Part shown: positions 13,640 to 22,150 of the stretch, one piece after another
How positions within the stretch are numbered: position 1 is the first letter of the stretch
Layout of the letters: each line of letters starts with the position of its first letter
NCBI GenBank assembly: GCA_902763865.1
Contig: CACWTR010000004.1
Coordinates: 21,946-85,945, forward strand
DNA: 64,000 bases
Source of the DNA: an uncultured Bacteroidales bacterium
Lineage (GTDB): Bacteria > Bacteroidota > Bacteroidia > Bacteroidales > Bacteroidaceae
Direction of reading: 5' to 3'
Notes under the pieces: generated by a model
What the model saw: the letters and a program-made list of their open reading frames with translations, nothing else
Databases searched by the model: none
Told to the model about the DNA's origin: nothing
Program-made: the position numbers and the translations under genes

Positions 13640-14257
13640 CTACAGCTGTTCCTCGATGGGCTTTTCCAGGTCGGCGGGGTCAACGGTGGGCTCGAAGCGT
13701 GACACCACCTCGCCCTTCCTGTTCACCAGGAACTTCGTGAAGTTCCACTTGATGTCGGGCTTAGAGGCATAGGCAGAGTCGGCTTTCGAGAGCATGTTGT
13801 CCAGCAGCTGCGAGAGAGGATGCTCGGGTGCGAAACCGGCAAATCCGGCTTGGCCTTCCAGCCACTTGTAGATGGGGTGTGCATTCTCGCCGTTGACTTC
13901 TATCTTGGACATCAGCGGGAAGGTGACACCGTGATTCAGCCGGCAGAACTCCTCAATCTCGCTGTCGGTGCCGGGCTCCTGGTGACCGAACTGGTCGCAG
14001 GGGAAACCAATGATGACCAGTCCGCGGTCCTTGTATTTCTGGTAGAGCGCTTCCAGCCCGTCGTACTGCGGGGTGAAGCCACACTTCGATGCGGTGTTGA
14101 CGATGAGAAGCACTTTGCCCTTGTAGTCGGCGAAGTTCACTTCCACTCCCTTGTTCGAGAGTGCAGTGTAGTCGTAGATGGTACTCATGTTGTTTTTGTT
14201 ACAGGATGAAAGGCAGACGATTGCTGCCAGGATTGATAATAGGATGTTTCGTCTCAT
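13640..14257 (-). CDS. Glutathione peroxidase-family (thiol) peroxidase, lipoprotein
   Basis: A 205-residue peroxidase of the GPx family that reduces hydroperoxides, in bacteria usually with thioredoxin as donor. MRRNILLSILAAIVCLSSCN is a lipoprotein signal (Cys about residue 19), so the enzyme likely works at the periplasmic face. The peroxidatic cysteine is in NTASKCGFTPQ (Cys about 59). The FPCDQFGHQEPG motif follows (about 85-96), and its Cys is the usual resolving residue of thioredoxin-dependent members. WNFTKFLVNRKG supplies the conserved Trp/Asn. It has its own promoter at 14297-14327 and ends 17 bases from the convergent CotH gene. Confidence 0.92.
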   Translation of the reverse strand: MRRNILLSILAAIVCLSSCNKNNMSTIYDYTALSNKGVEVNFADYKGKVLLIVNTASKCGFTPQYDGLEALYQKYKDRGLVIIGFPCDQFGHQEPGTDSEIEEFCRLNHGVTFPLMSKIEVNGENAHPIYKWLEGQAGFAGFAPEHPLSQLLDNMLSKADSAYASKPDIKWNFTKFLVNRKGEVVSRFEPTVDPADLEKPIEEQL

Positions 14258-14296
14258 AGGTTATTCTCTTTGTGTATTATGCGTTGCTTCCGCATG

Positions 14297-14327
14297 CAAA
14301 TGTACGAATAATATGGTAAAGTACAAA
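14297..14327 (-). promoter_or_regulatory. Bacteroidetes-type promoter for the glutathione peroxidase gene
   Basis: On the minus strand: TTTG (14327-14324), exactly 19 bases, TACATTTG (14304-14297). Predicted transcript start is about 30-35 bases before the ATG at 14257. Confidence 0.75.
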
Positions 14328-14412
14328 GAAACACACAGTTTTTTGCTCGCAATGCTGTCGTTTTCAGCTGAGGACGTCACGAACCGGAAGCGCACACGAC
14401 GCGTTGTGTCCG

Positions 14413-14500
14413 TTGCTTCATCGTGAATAAGCAATTGCACATACATGTATGTGCAATTGCATCTACATGTATGTGCAATCACTCCATCGCGATGAAGCAA
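14413..14500 (+). repeat. 88-bp inverted-repeat element, copy 2
   Basis: Same length and orientation as copy 1: TTGCTTCATCGTGA at 14413-14426, two 22-bp units with the ACATGTAT core, and TCGCGATGAAGCAA at 14487-14500. The third partial unit reads GCAATCAC instead of GCAATTGC, as in copy 3. It lies in the divergent gap between the peroxidase and GMP synthase promoters. That gap (14258-14686) contains both promoters and this element; I see nothing else in 14501-14615. Confidence 0.9.
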
Positions 14501-14615
14501 CCAATAGGACGCGTGCCTCATCCGGAATCCAAACGTGCGAGCATGTCTTTGCACGTGGCAGCAGGAGCGCCTCAAAACTTTTTTCAGTATTATCAGCTCT
14601 GCACGCCCGAATTAT

Positions 14616-14646
14616 TTTGCAGTTTGGATTTATTTGTATATCTTTG
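14616..14646 (+). promoter_or_regulatory. Bacteroidetes-type promoter for the GMP synthase subunit gene
   Basis: TTTG at 14616-14619, exactly 19 bases, TATCTTTG at 14639-14646. The ATG at 14687 lies about 35 bases after the expected transcript start, so the 88 in-frame codons upstream of it (which include translated repeat sequence) are not part of the gene. Confidence 0.75.
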
Positions 14647-14686
14647 CAGGCAGAATATCATTCAACCCTTAATACATCATTATTCT

Positions 14687-15670
14687 ATGGCAACAGGTAA
14701 TGTAAGGCCGGAATCGATGGAGCGCATCACGACTCCTGCTCTGGCACAGAAGTTCATCGAGGAACAGATTAAAGAGCTCCGTGCTCAGATAGGCGACGGA
14801 AAGGTGCTGCTGGCCCTGTCGGGCGGTGTCGATTCGTCGGTAGTGGCAGCCCTGCTCATCAAGGCAGTGGGCAAGCAGCTCGTGTCGGTACATGTCAACC
14901 ACGGCCTGCTCCGCAAAGGCGAGCCGGAACAAGTGGTGCGCGTCTTCCGCGACGAATTGGATGCCAACCTGGTGTACGTCGATGCCTCGGACCGTTTTCT
15001 CGACAAGCTGGCCGGCGTGGCCGATCCCGAGCAGAAGCGCAAAATCATCGGTGCCGAATTCATTCGCGTGTTTGAGGAAGAAGCCCGCAAACTCTCCGGA
15101 ATCAGCTTCCTGGCTCAAGGCACAATCTATCCCGACATCGTCGAGAGCGGCCCCGTGAAGAGTCACCACAACGTCGGCGGCCTGCCCGATGACCTTCAGT
15201 TCGAGCTGGTGGAGCCCATCAAGCTTCTCTACAAGGACGAGGTGCGCGTCGTAGGCAAGGAACTTGGCCTGCCCGACAATATGGTGTATCGTCAGCCCTT
15301 CCCCGGACCCGGCCTGGGCGTCCGCTGCACCGGTGCCATCACGCGCGACCGTCTGGAGGCCCTGCGCGAGAGCGACGCCATCTTGCGCGAAGAGTTTGCC
15401 AAGAACGGACTCGAAGGCAAGGTATGGCAGTACTTCACCATCGTGCCCGACTACAAATCGACTGGCGTGAAGGAGAACAAGCGCAGCTGGGACTGGCCCG
15501 TCATCATCCGCGCCGTCAACACACGCGATGCCATGACTGCCACCATCGAGGAGATTCCCTATCCGCTGCTGCATCATATCACGCAGCGCATCGTCAGCGA
15601 AGTGCCCGGAGTGAACCGCGTGCTCTACGACCTGACACCAAAGCCAACAGGCACCATCGAGTGGGAGTAG
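14687..15670 (+). CDS. guaA: GMP synthase ATP-pyrophosphatase subunit (no amidotransferase domain)
   Basis: A 327-residue protein that aligns with only the synthetase half of GuaA, which adenylates XMP and aminates it to GMP. The PP-loop motif SGGVDSS is at about 45-51. [19 protein letters not shown] and FPGPGLGVR follow in the usual order, and the C-terminal dimerisation domain ends with the XMP-binding PTGTIEWE. The N-terminal class I glutamine amidotransferase domain (about 200 residues in normal bacterial GuaA) is absent. The upstream DNA contains a repeat and a promoter, not a lost domain, so this is not a simple truncation. The protein could use free ammonia or a separate amidotransferase encoded elsewhere, as in archaea, or be a paralogue of a full-length GuaA. 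The frame is intact. Confidence 0.9.
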   Translation: MATGNVRPESMERITTPALAQKFIEEQIKELRAQIGDGKVLLALSGGVDSSVVAALLIKAVGKQLVSVHVNHGLLRKGEPEQVVRVFRDELDANLVYVDASDRFLDKLAGVADPEQKRKIIGAEFIRVFEEEARKLSGISFLAQGTIYPDIVESGPVKSHHNVGGLPDDLQFELVEPIKLLYKDEVRVVGKELGLPDNMVYRQPFPGPGLGVRCTGAITRDRLEALRESDAILREEFAKNGLEGKVWQYFTIVPDYKSTGVKENKRSWDWPVIIRAVNTRDAMTATIEEIPYPLLHHITQRIVSEVPGVNRVLYDLTPKPTGTIEWE

Positions 15671-15674
15671 CACT

Positions 15675-16829
15675 ATGGCAAAGATTCCCTTCCTGGCCCG
15701 AATCGTCATAGCCATCGCGCTGGGCATCGCACTGGGCTTCGTCATGCCCGGTGCGGTGATTCGCGGCTTCAACACCTTCAACGGCATCTTCAATCAGCTG
15801 CTGGGGTTCCTCGTGCCGCTGATCATCCTCGGCTTCGTCACCTCAGCCATTGCCGAGCTCGGTCGCGGGGCAGGCAAGATGCTGGCTCTGACAGCCGCCA
15901 TCGCATACTGCGGCACAGTACTCTCCGGACTGTTTGCCTACGGGTGCAGCACCACGTTGTTCCCATCCTTCATCGGCGAAGTGGGGACGGCAGGACTGAG
16001 TGAAAGTGGGACAAGCTTTCCGCCATTCTTCACCATCGCGATTCCACCCCTCATGGGCGTGATGACTGCGCTGGTCACCTCGTTCCTGCTTGGGCTGGGC
16101 ATTGCGGCTTTCGATGCCAGGACGCTCCAACAAGTGTTCTTCGAGTTCAAGGATATCGTCACGCTGGCCATCTCGAAAGTCATCCTGCCGCTGTTGCCCG
16201 TCTATATCTTCGGTCTCTTCCTCGACATGACGGCAGTCGGAAGCATCGGGCGGGTGATGGGTTCATTCCTGATTATCATTGCCATCATCTTTGCCATGAC
16301 AGCCGTACTGCTCGTCCTGCAATACTGCGTGGCGGGAGCCGTCGTGCACCGCAATCCCTTCCGCCTGCTGGCAAGAATGATGCCGGCATACTTCACGGCG
16401 CTGGGCACAGCATCCTCGGCAGCCACGATTCCCGTTACCTTGCAGCAAACCATCCGGAACGGTGTCTCGCCGGAAGTGGCCGGATTCACCATCCCGCTTT
16501 GTGCCACCATCCACATGTCGGGTTCAATGCTCAAGATAACCTCATGCGCTGTTGCCCTGATGCTGATGCAAGGCATTCCATTCGACTTCCCTCTGATGCT
16601 GGGATTCGTTATGATGCTTGGCATCACGATGGTGGCCGCCCCCGGAGTGCCCGGAGGTTCCATCATGGCCGCCCTCGGAGTCCTCGACGGCATCCTGGGA
16701 TTCACCTCGCAACAGCAGGCCATGATGATAACGCTCTACATCGCAATGGACTCGTTTGGCACGGCATGCAACGTGACGGGAGACGGAGCCATCGCCCTGA
16801 TAATCGATAAAATAAAGAATAGGAGGTAA
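15675..16829 (+). CDS. Sodium:dicarboxylate/amino-acid symporter (DAACS family)
   Basis: A 384-residue inner-membrane protein, hydrophobic over most of its length (8 or more segments), of the dicarboxylate/amino acid:cation symporter family. Its signatures are the serine-rich reentrant loop region LGTASSAATIPVT (about 236-248), then IPLCATIHMSG and AAPGVPGGSIMA, which in this family bind substrate and sodium. Substrates of relatives include glutamate, serine/threonine, succinate and cystine; no motif here decides between them. It starts 4 bases after the GMP synthase gene, so it is likely co-transcribed. The start ATG follows directly on that stop. Confidence 0.9.
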   Translation: MAKIPFLARIVIAIALGIALGFVMPGAVIRGFNTFNGIFNQLLGFLVPLIILGFVTSAIAELGRGAGKMLALTAAIAYCGTVLSGLFAYGCSTTLFPSFIGEVGTAGLSESGTSFPPFFTIAIPPLMGVMTALVTSFLLGLGIAAFDARTLQQVFFEFKDIVTLAISKVILPLLPVYIFGLFLDMTAVGSIGRVMGSFLIIIAIIFAMTAVLLVLQYCVAGAVVHRNPFRLLARMMPAYFTALGTASSAATIPVTLQQTIRNGVSPEVAGFTIPLCATIHMSGSMLKITSCAVALMLMQGIPFDFPLMLGFVMMLGITMVAAPGVPGGSIMAALGVLDGILGFTSQQQAMMITLYIAMDSFGTACNVTGDGAIALIIDKIKNRR

Positions 16830-16885
16830 AGCTTCGGAAGAAGCCATGCGACTGGCATCCGGACGAGAGAAAACAAACGGAAACA

Positions 16886-17989
16886 ATGGACAGGAACGAG
16901 CAAATCATACGTACCAGCTACGTCGGCGTGGCGGCAAACGTACTGCTGGCTGCATTCAAGGCTACGGTAGGCTTGGCTGCCAGTTCGGTAGCCATCGTGA
17001 TGGATGCCGTGAACAACTTGACTGACGTGCTCTCTTCGGTTATCACCATCGTAGGCACAAAACTGTCGGAACGTCCGGCTGACCACGAGCATCCCTTTGG
17101 TCACGGACGCATAGAGTACTTCAGTGCCATCATCATTGCCATCATTGTCCTGATGGCAGGCGTAGGCTCGTTGGTGGAGTCTGTGAGAAAAATCGTTCAC
17201 CCCACCGAACCGCACTACACCAATGCGACGCTGACGGTCATCATCGTAGCCATCGGTGTGAAGCTGCTCCTGGGGCACTACGTGAAAAGGACAGGCGAAA
17301 GGCTGAAGAGCGACGCCCTCATCGCAAGCGGAGCAGATGCCCTGTTCGATGCTGTCGTCACGCTTGCCACACTCATCTCTGCCGGCATCATGATGCTCTG
17401 GAACGTCAACCTCGACGGCATCTTCGGCACGCTCATCTCGCTGGTTATCCTGAAGGCTGGCTATGAGATGCTCTCTTCGCCCATCAACGAACTCCTGGGC
17501 AGTCGCATCTCTTCGGAGTTCGTGGCACAATTGAAGAATGAAGTAATGAGCTTCAAGGACGTGCACGGCGTGTTCGACATCATCATGAACAGTTATGGCC
17601 CCGACACCATCATCGGGTCGCTCCACGTCAACGTGCCCGACACGATGTCTGCCCGCGAGATTCATCGCCTCACGCGCAGCATCTCGTCCCATATTTACAA
17701 CAAGTTTCACGTCATCCTCACCGTTGGTATCTATGCCATCAATACCGACACCAAGGGGACCGGCAGGTTGCAACACGAAGTCATGGACTTTGCTGCCAAT
17801 CATGCCGACGTGATGCAAGTGCACGGATTCTTCTATTACCCCGAGCACAACCTTATCACTATTGACGTCGTGCCCGAAGAGACTGTAAAGGACGGACAGA
17901 GATTTGCTGATACGATGGAGGCTGACTTGAAACAACGGTTCCCCGACTACAATTTCTCCATCATCGTGGACCATAACTACAGCGAGTAG
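16886..17989 (+). CDS. Cation diffusion facilitator metal transporter
   Basis: A 367-residue CDF-family transporter that exports divalent metals (zinc, iron or manganese) from the cytoplasm. The membrane domain has about six segments in residues 12-210. The first metal site is formed by DAVNNLTD (about 34-41) with HPFGHGR (about 71-77) close behind. The second site sequence is DALFDA in place of the more usual DxxxD spacing of zinc-selective members, so metal preference is uncertain. The cytoplasmic C-terminal domain (about 215-300) has DVHGVFDI and SLHVNVPD typical of the family, and is followed by an extra ~65-residue segment with QVHGFFYYPEHN. It is 56 bases after the symporter gene and converges with the HAD phosphatase. 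Confidence 0.9.
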   Translation: MDRNEQIIRTSYVGVAANVLLAAFKATVGLAASSVAIVMDAVNNLTDVLSSVITIVGTKLSERPADHEHPFGHGRIEYFSAIIIAIIVLMAGVGSLVESVRKIVHPTEPHYTNATLTVIIVAIGVKLLLGHYVKRTGERLKSDALIASGADALFDAVVTLATLISAGIMMLWNVNLDGIFGTLISLVILKAGYEMLSSPINELLGSRISSEFVAQLKNEVMSFKDVHGVFDIIMNSYGPDTIIGSLHVNVPDTMSAREIHRLTRSISSHIYNKFHVILTVGIYAINTDTKGTGRLQHEVMDFAANHADVMQVHGFFYYPEHNLITIDVVPEETVKDGQRFADTMEADLKQRFPDYNFSIIVDHNYSE

Positions 17990-18045
17990 CCGCCTTGTCC
18001 TTGAAGAAGAGGACACGTCAGTTGCTCCCCCTTGAGTAACGTAGT

Positions 18046-18834
18046 TCAAATCAAGCCGAAATGACGGAGAGCCTCGGCGATGCCGTCGTCATCAATGCTG
18101 GCCGTCACGTAGTCGGCTACTTGCTTCAGTGGTTCGATGGCATTGCCCATCGCTATGCCGATGCCGGCCTGCAAAATCATCGACGTATCGTTGCCGCCGT
18201 CGCCGAAAGCAATGGTGCGCTCCGCGTCGAACCCCTCGTGTCGCGCCATCGCAAGGATGCCCTTGCCTTTGTCTGCGCCCTTGGCCGTGAAATCCGTGAA
18301 CTCAGGATGCCACCGACCCGAAATGCAGTGCGGCATGCGGGCCAGAAGTTTCGTTTCGTATTCAGCAGGGAAAAAGGGCGTCAGCTGCAAGATGTCCTGT
18401 TCCATGACCTTATTCAATGGCGCAATGACATCGAAATCCTTTACTGCCAGTGTTTGCCGGAACATGCGGTTCACGTCGCCTTTGGGGTCGAGCACAGCCA
18501 CATCGCGTCGCCCTACGACGACAAGGCCGTAGCCTTTCGTCTGTGCATCCTCCAGGCATGTCAGGACGTCCTGTCGCGGTATGGGCTGACAGTTCACCAA
18601 CTCATCGCCGACGTAGCACAACGCGCCGTTGGTAGTGATGTAGCCGTCGATGAGGTGCTCAATGGCTCCCAGGTTCGTGATGATGAGAGGCGGACGGCCC
18701 GTGGCGATATAGACCCGGGAGCCGTTCTCCTTTGCTTGCGTCAATGCTTGAACGGCAGACGAAGGTATCTCATGGGTCTTGAAGCTGACCAATGTGCCGT
18801 CGATGTCGAAGAACAAAGCGTAAGGTTGTGCCAT
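18046..18834 (-). CDS. HAD superfamily Cof-type phosphatase
   Basis: A 262-residue cytoplasmic HAD hydrolase of the Cof/YbjI subfamily (IIB cap). Motif I is FFDIDGTLVS (about 8-17), with the nucleophilic and acid Asp in DID. Motif II is YIATGRPP. The motif III lysine lies in the GADKGKGI region (about 190), and motif IV is AFGDGGNDTSMI (about 206). Relatives dephosphorylate sugar phosphates, pyridoxal phosphate or nucleotides, often with wide specificity. It is the last gene of the minus-strand run from the Fur gene, 20 bases after the TPR gene. Confidence 0.9.
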   Translation of the reverse strand: MAQPYALFFDIDGTLVSFKTHEIPSSAVQALTQAKENGSRVYIATGRPPLIITNLGAIEHLIDGYITTNGALCYVGDELVNCQPIPRQDVLTCLEDAQTKGYGLVVVGRRDVAVLDPKGDVNRMFRQTLAVKDFDVIAPLNKVMEQDILQLTPFFPAEYETKLLARMPHCISGRWHPEFTDFTAKGADKGKGILAMARHEGFDAERTIAFGDGGNDTSMILQAGIGIAMGNAIEPLKQVADYVTASIDDDGIAEALRHFGLI

Positions 18835-18854
18835 GATGATGATTTAGCGTTAGT

Positions 18855-19703
18855 TCAGCGCGTCTTCTCAAGGATGGAGGCGACGTGACTGCCGCTGGCT
18901 CCCAGGCTGATGGCTGTACGGCAGTCCTGACCGGCCAGACGCTTCTTCTTCATTGCAAGGTAGAGCGAAGCACGTGTGAGGTAACATTCGGGATTGTCCG
19001 GCTCGCACTCAATGGCTCTTTCCACGTCTTGTATCGCTCTTTCATACTCGCGGCGCTGCTCATAGAGGCCACAGCGGGCCAAGTAGTGTCGGGCATGAGT
19101 GGGATACAGCTGGATGAGGGCGTCGAGTTGCTCCATAGCCTCGCGCGGACGACCGTCCTTGCTGTTCAGAATAGCCAGCCCCAGCCTTGCATCCTCATGC
19201 ATCGGGTTGACCTTGAGCAGATGGTCGTAATCGGTTCGTGCCTCGCGATTGCGACGTTGCCCGGAATAGATGAAGGCGCGGAAGAAAAGCGCTTCCTCGT
19301 TGTCGGGATCTGTGGCAAGTAGCTTGTCGTAGTCGAGTAGGGCACGTTCCGGATTGTTCATCATGAGATGAAGGGAAGCACGGCCCAACAACAGGCCGGC
19401 AAGCGAGATTGGATGTTTGGCCGCAGCAGGCTGTGGCTTGACGAGGGCAATGCCTTTCGTGTATGCGTCAAGGGCCTGAGAGTTCTGACCGCCGCGCTGA
19501 TAGATTTCGCCCAGGTATTGATAGAGGACAGCATTCGACTCCCTTTCCGGGTCAAGCTGGATGGTCTGTTGAATCAGTTTCTCCGCTTTCGACAAGGAGT
19601 CGGCAGCAAGTGCTTCAATCACCAGCTTCACGTTGCGTTCATAGACCTGAGCATAGCCGGGGAGAAACGTGAAAAGTGAAAAGAGGAGAAGAAACCGTTT
19701 CAT
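18855..19703 (-). CDS. Exported tetratricopeptide-repeat protein
   Basis: A 282-residue protein with an N-terminal signal peptide (MKRFLLLFSLFTFLPGYAQ). The rest is a stack of about six TPR-like helix pairs, with typical positions in YQYLGEIYQRGGQNSQALDAY, ALLDYDKLLATDPDNEEALF, ARTDYDHLLKVNPMHEDARL and AIQDVERAIECEPDNPECYL. TPR proteins in the periplasm act as scaffolds; no enzymatic motif is present. It lies 8 bases after purA and 20 bases before the HAD phosphatase, so co-expression is likely, but no functional link to purine synthesis is implied. Confidence 0.88.
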   Translation of the reverse strand: MKRFLLLFSLFTFLPGYAQVYERNVKLVIEALAADSLSKAEKLIQQTIQLDPERESNAVLYQYLGEIYQRGGQNSQALDAYTKGIALVKPQPAAAKHPISLAGLLLGRASLHLMMNNPERALLDYDKLLATDPDNEEALFFRAFIYSGQRRNREARTDYDHLLKVNPMHEDARLGLAILNSKDGRPREAMEQLDALIQLYPTHARHYLARCGLYEQRREYERAIQDVERAIECEPDNPECYLTRASLYLAMKKKRLAGQDCRTAISLGASGSHVASILEKTR

Positions 19704-19711
19704 CTTTCCGC

Positions 19712-20980
19712 TTACAGCTGTATGGTCTGCGCTCTGTCCGGTCCGACACTGACGATGGTAATGGGCGTGGCTGTTGCCTTCTCGATGTATGCAATGTAGT
19801 TGCAGAGCTCCTGCGGGAACTGACTTTTGCTGGTCATTGCCGTCAGGTCAGTTTTCCATCCCGGCAATGTCTCATAGACGGCTTCCCAGCCTTCAGTGTC
19901 GTAGGGCATCTGGTCTGTTGTGACACCGTTCTTGGTGTAGTGGGTACAAACTTTGATTTCAGCAAAATCATCGAGCACGTCGCTTTTCATCATGATGAGC
20001 TGTGTGACGCCATTGATCATGATGGCATAGCGTAGGGCCACAAGGTCGAGCCATCCGCAGCGGCGGTTGCGCCCCGTCACGGCACCATATTCGTGGCCTA
20101 TCTCGCGAATTTTGTCGCCTGTCTCATCGAAGAGCTCAACGGGGAAAGGACCGCTGCCGACACGTGTGGAGTAAGCCTTGAAGATGCCGAACACCTCGCC
20201 GATAGCGTTGGGAGCGACGCCCAAACCGGTGCAGACGCCTCCACTCACCGTGTTGGAGGACGAGACGAAGGGGTAGGTGCCGTGGTCAATGTCGAGCATC
20301 GTGCCCTGAGCGCCCTCTGCCAGCACGTTCTTGCCTTCGCGAAGCATCTGACCGAGCTCAATCTCCGTATCGGTCAATGGGAACTGACGCATGTACTCTA
20401 TGCCTTCCATCCAGAGCTGCTCCTCGGCAGTGATGTCGTAGTCTGTGTAGCCAAGGTCGCGAAGAATCCTTTCGTGACGAGACTTGAGTGTGTTGTACTT
20501 CTCCTGGAAGTTCTCGAGGATGTCGCCCACACGCAACCCTGTCCTGCTGGCCTTTTCGCTATAAGTCGGGCCGATGCCTTTTCCCGTTGTGCCGACTTTA
20601 TTCTTGCCTTTGGCCGCTTCGTGGGCGCGGTCCAGAACGCGATGAGTGGGCAGGATAAGGTGGGCACGCTTGCTGATGTGAAGACGGCTCTTGAGGTCGT
20701 AGCCAGCTTCTTCCAGTTCGCGGGCTTCCTGCATGAAGAGGTCCGGGGCAATGACACATCCGTTGCCGATGATGTTGAGCTTGCCTTCGTCGAAGATGCC
20801 GCTCGGGATGCTGCGAAGGACAAACTTCTTTCCTTCGAAGATGATGGTATGTCCGGCATTCGGACCGCCTGCAAAGCGAGCTACTACGTCATATCTCGGT
20901 GTGAATACATCTACAACCTTTCCTTTTCCTTCGTCTCCGAAGACGATGCCAAGCAGGGCATCCACTTTACCTTTTGCCAT
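19712..20980 (-). CDS. purA: Adenylosuccinate synthetase
   Basis: A 422-residue cytoplasmic enzyme making adenylosuccinate from IMP, aspartate and GTP, the first step from IMP to AMP. The P-loop-like FGDEGKGK (about 14-21) holds the catalytic Asp. GPNAGHTI (about 38-45) holds the catalytic His. TTGKGIGPTYSEKASR and the GTP-binding TKSD-like segment MKSDVLDDF are present, and VGPDRAQTI ends the protein. Length and motifs are complete. It lies 20 bases after the Fur-family gene and 8 bases before the TPR gene. Confidence 0.97.
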   Translation of the reverse strand: MAKGKVDALLGIVFGDEGKGKVVDVFTPRYDVVARFAGGPNAGHTIIFEGKKFVLRSIPSGIFDEGKLNIIGNGCVIAPDLFMQEARELEEAGYDLKSRLHISKRAHLILPTHRVLDRAHEAAKGKNKVGTTGKGIGPTYSEKASRTGLRVGDILENFQEKYNTLKSRHERILRDLGYTDYDITAEEQLWMEGIEYMRQFPLTDTEIELGQMLREGKNVLAEGAQGTMLDIDHGTYPFVSSSNTVSGGVCTGLGVAPNAIGEVFGIFKAYSTRVGSGPFPVELFDETGDKIREIGHEYGAVTGRNRRCGWLDLVALRYAIMINGVTQLIMMKSDVLDDFAEIKVCTHYTKNGVTTDQMPYDTEGWEAVYETLPGWKTDLTAMTSKSQFPQELCNYIAYIEKATATPITIVSVGPDRAQTIQL

Positions 20981-21000
20981 ATATTTATACTAATGTTCGG

Positions 21001-21543
21001 TTAACTTTTCTTCTTTTCTTTCTTGTTTTTTCTCGCTTCCTGTCGGTTCCTGGCCTGACACTTCCTGCAAAGGCCGTGCATATAGACCAGCTTCTGTTCG
21101 ATGCTGAAATAACGCACGTGCAGATTCTGCAAAGCCAGGCGTGCTGTTCCGGTAGAGACACGTGTAATCGTGTTGCACTGGTGGCAGATGACGTAGGCTT
21201 TGGGTAGCGAGTCGGTCTGCATCTCGAAGTGGGCCGCGGTTGCCAGCGGGTGCTTGATTGCCAACCCTGCTTCGCAAAGCAGTTCCATCGTGTTGAAGAG
21301 CGTGGCTCTGCTGACCTGGAACTCGCCGTGTTGTTGCATTTGCGTCATGAGCTCGTCAATTGTGAAGATGCTTCCGGACATGTTCGCCACGCGCAGCACC
21401 TCGTAGCGCTCCGGTGTCTTGCGCATGGCTTTGCTTTCCATGTATTGTGTCAGACGGTCGCGCATCGCGGCGAAAGTCAGGCTTTGCCGTGCAAGGGCAT
21501 CCTTGTTCCTCTCGGGTGTAGGCTGAATAGGTTTCTTGTCCAT
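21001..21543 (-). CDS. Fur-family transcriptional regulator
   Basis: About 180 residues. The N-terminal winged helix (about 28-105) has the Fur pattern: RKTPERYEVLRV, FTIDELMTQM, VSRATLFNTMELLCEAGL. The C-terminal dimerisation domain has the two zinc-binding pairs CHQC and CRKC. The regulatory metal ligands are less clear than in classical Fur, so I cannot say whether it senses iron, zinc, manganese or peroxide. The start at 21543 (MDKKPIQ) is preferred to an ATG at 21555 because of the promoter-like box at 21553-21560. The C-terminal tail is lysine-rich (KNKKEKKKS). It lies 20 bases before purA, suggesting co-transcription. Confidence 0.88.
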   Translation of the reverse strand: MDKKPIQPTPERNKDALARQSLTFAAMRDRLTQYMESKAMRKTPERYEVLRVANMSGSIFTIDELMTQMQQHGEFQVSRATLFNTMELLCEAGLAIKHPLATAAHFEMQTDSLPKAYVICHQCNTITRVSTGTARLALQNLHVRYFSIEQKLVYMHGLCRKCQARNRQEARKNKKEKKKS

Positions 21544-21552
21544 ACCAAAGTG

Positions 21553-21560
21553 CAAAGATA
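21553..21560 (-). promoter_or_regulatory. Probable -7 box upstream of the Fur-family gene
   Basis: TATCTTTG on the minus strand, ending 9 bases before the ATG at 21543. I see no convincing TTTG at the -33 position. If real, the leader would be only a few bases long. Confidence 0.4.
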
Positions 21561-21595
21561 CGAATAAATTTGTGATTTAAGCGCAGGAATGCAGA

Positions 21596-22150
21596 TTATT
21601 TTGCTTTGAGCGCATCTTTCAGTATCTGAATGGCTTTTCTGAGATGCAGATTGGCATTTGCCTGCATGCTGGAAACAAGTTCGCCAATGGTTGCTTTCTC
21701 TGCTTCGCTTATGTGCTTGCCGCGAACAATAAGATGTCGTAGGGTGAGACATGCGCATGTGGCGGGAAGTGTTCCCCCCCCTGTGAGCCATGCCAGGCTT
21801 GTCTCCTTCGCATGGGGCGTTTCAGGCAACAAGAGCATGGCCATGACCTGTGCTTCTTCAGCGGTCAGCATTGTTTGTGCCCATGCATTTGCTGTTTCCT
21901 GAGCGAAGGAGTCGGGAGGCATGAGCATGATGGCCAGCAGTCGGGTCTCGCGGATGTCCTGTTCCCAGAGCCGGCAGGCAAGGTCGGCATCCCTGGGAAA
22001 CTCTTCTGCTATGGAGCGAAGGCGGGGTAGTTCCACTCCGAAGATGAGATGGAAGGGCATTCCTGCTTCCCGCATTCGGGCTGAAAGGATTCCGTTCATG
22101 CCGGCACGCAGTTCCTTCTTTATCTCTCTATCCACATCCTGAATGTTCAT
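21596..22150 (-). CDS. AlkD-like DNA alkylation repair protein (HEAT repeats)
   Basis: A 184-residue all-helical protein. The spacing of RSIAEEFPRDADLACRLWEQDIRETRLLAIMLMPP and DLACRLWE resembles the HEAT-like repeats of AlkC/AlkD DNA glycosylases, which remove bulky cationic alkylated bases such as 3-methyladenine. The protein is shorter than AlkD (about 230 residues) and I could not confirm the catalytic Asp and Trp by eye, so a non-enzymatic HEAT protein is possible. Its start overlaps the end of the M49 peptidase gene by 4 bases (ATGA), implying translational coupling. Confidence 0.75.
   Translation of the reverse strand: MNIQDVDREIKKELRAGMNGILSARMREAGMPFHLIFGVELPRLRSIAEEFPRDADLACRLWEQDIRETRLLAIMLMPPDSFAQETANAWAQTMLTAEEAQVMAMLLLPETPHAKETSLAWLTGGGTLPATCACLTLRHLIVRGKHISEAEKATIGELVSSMQANANLHLRKAIQILKDALKAK

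Noticed and set aside
14423-14686. N-terminal extension of the GMP synthase subunit (88 codons)
   Set aside because: Its first part is translated 88-bp repeat, and it crosses the promoter at 14616-14646.
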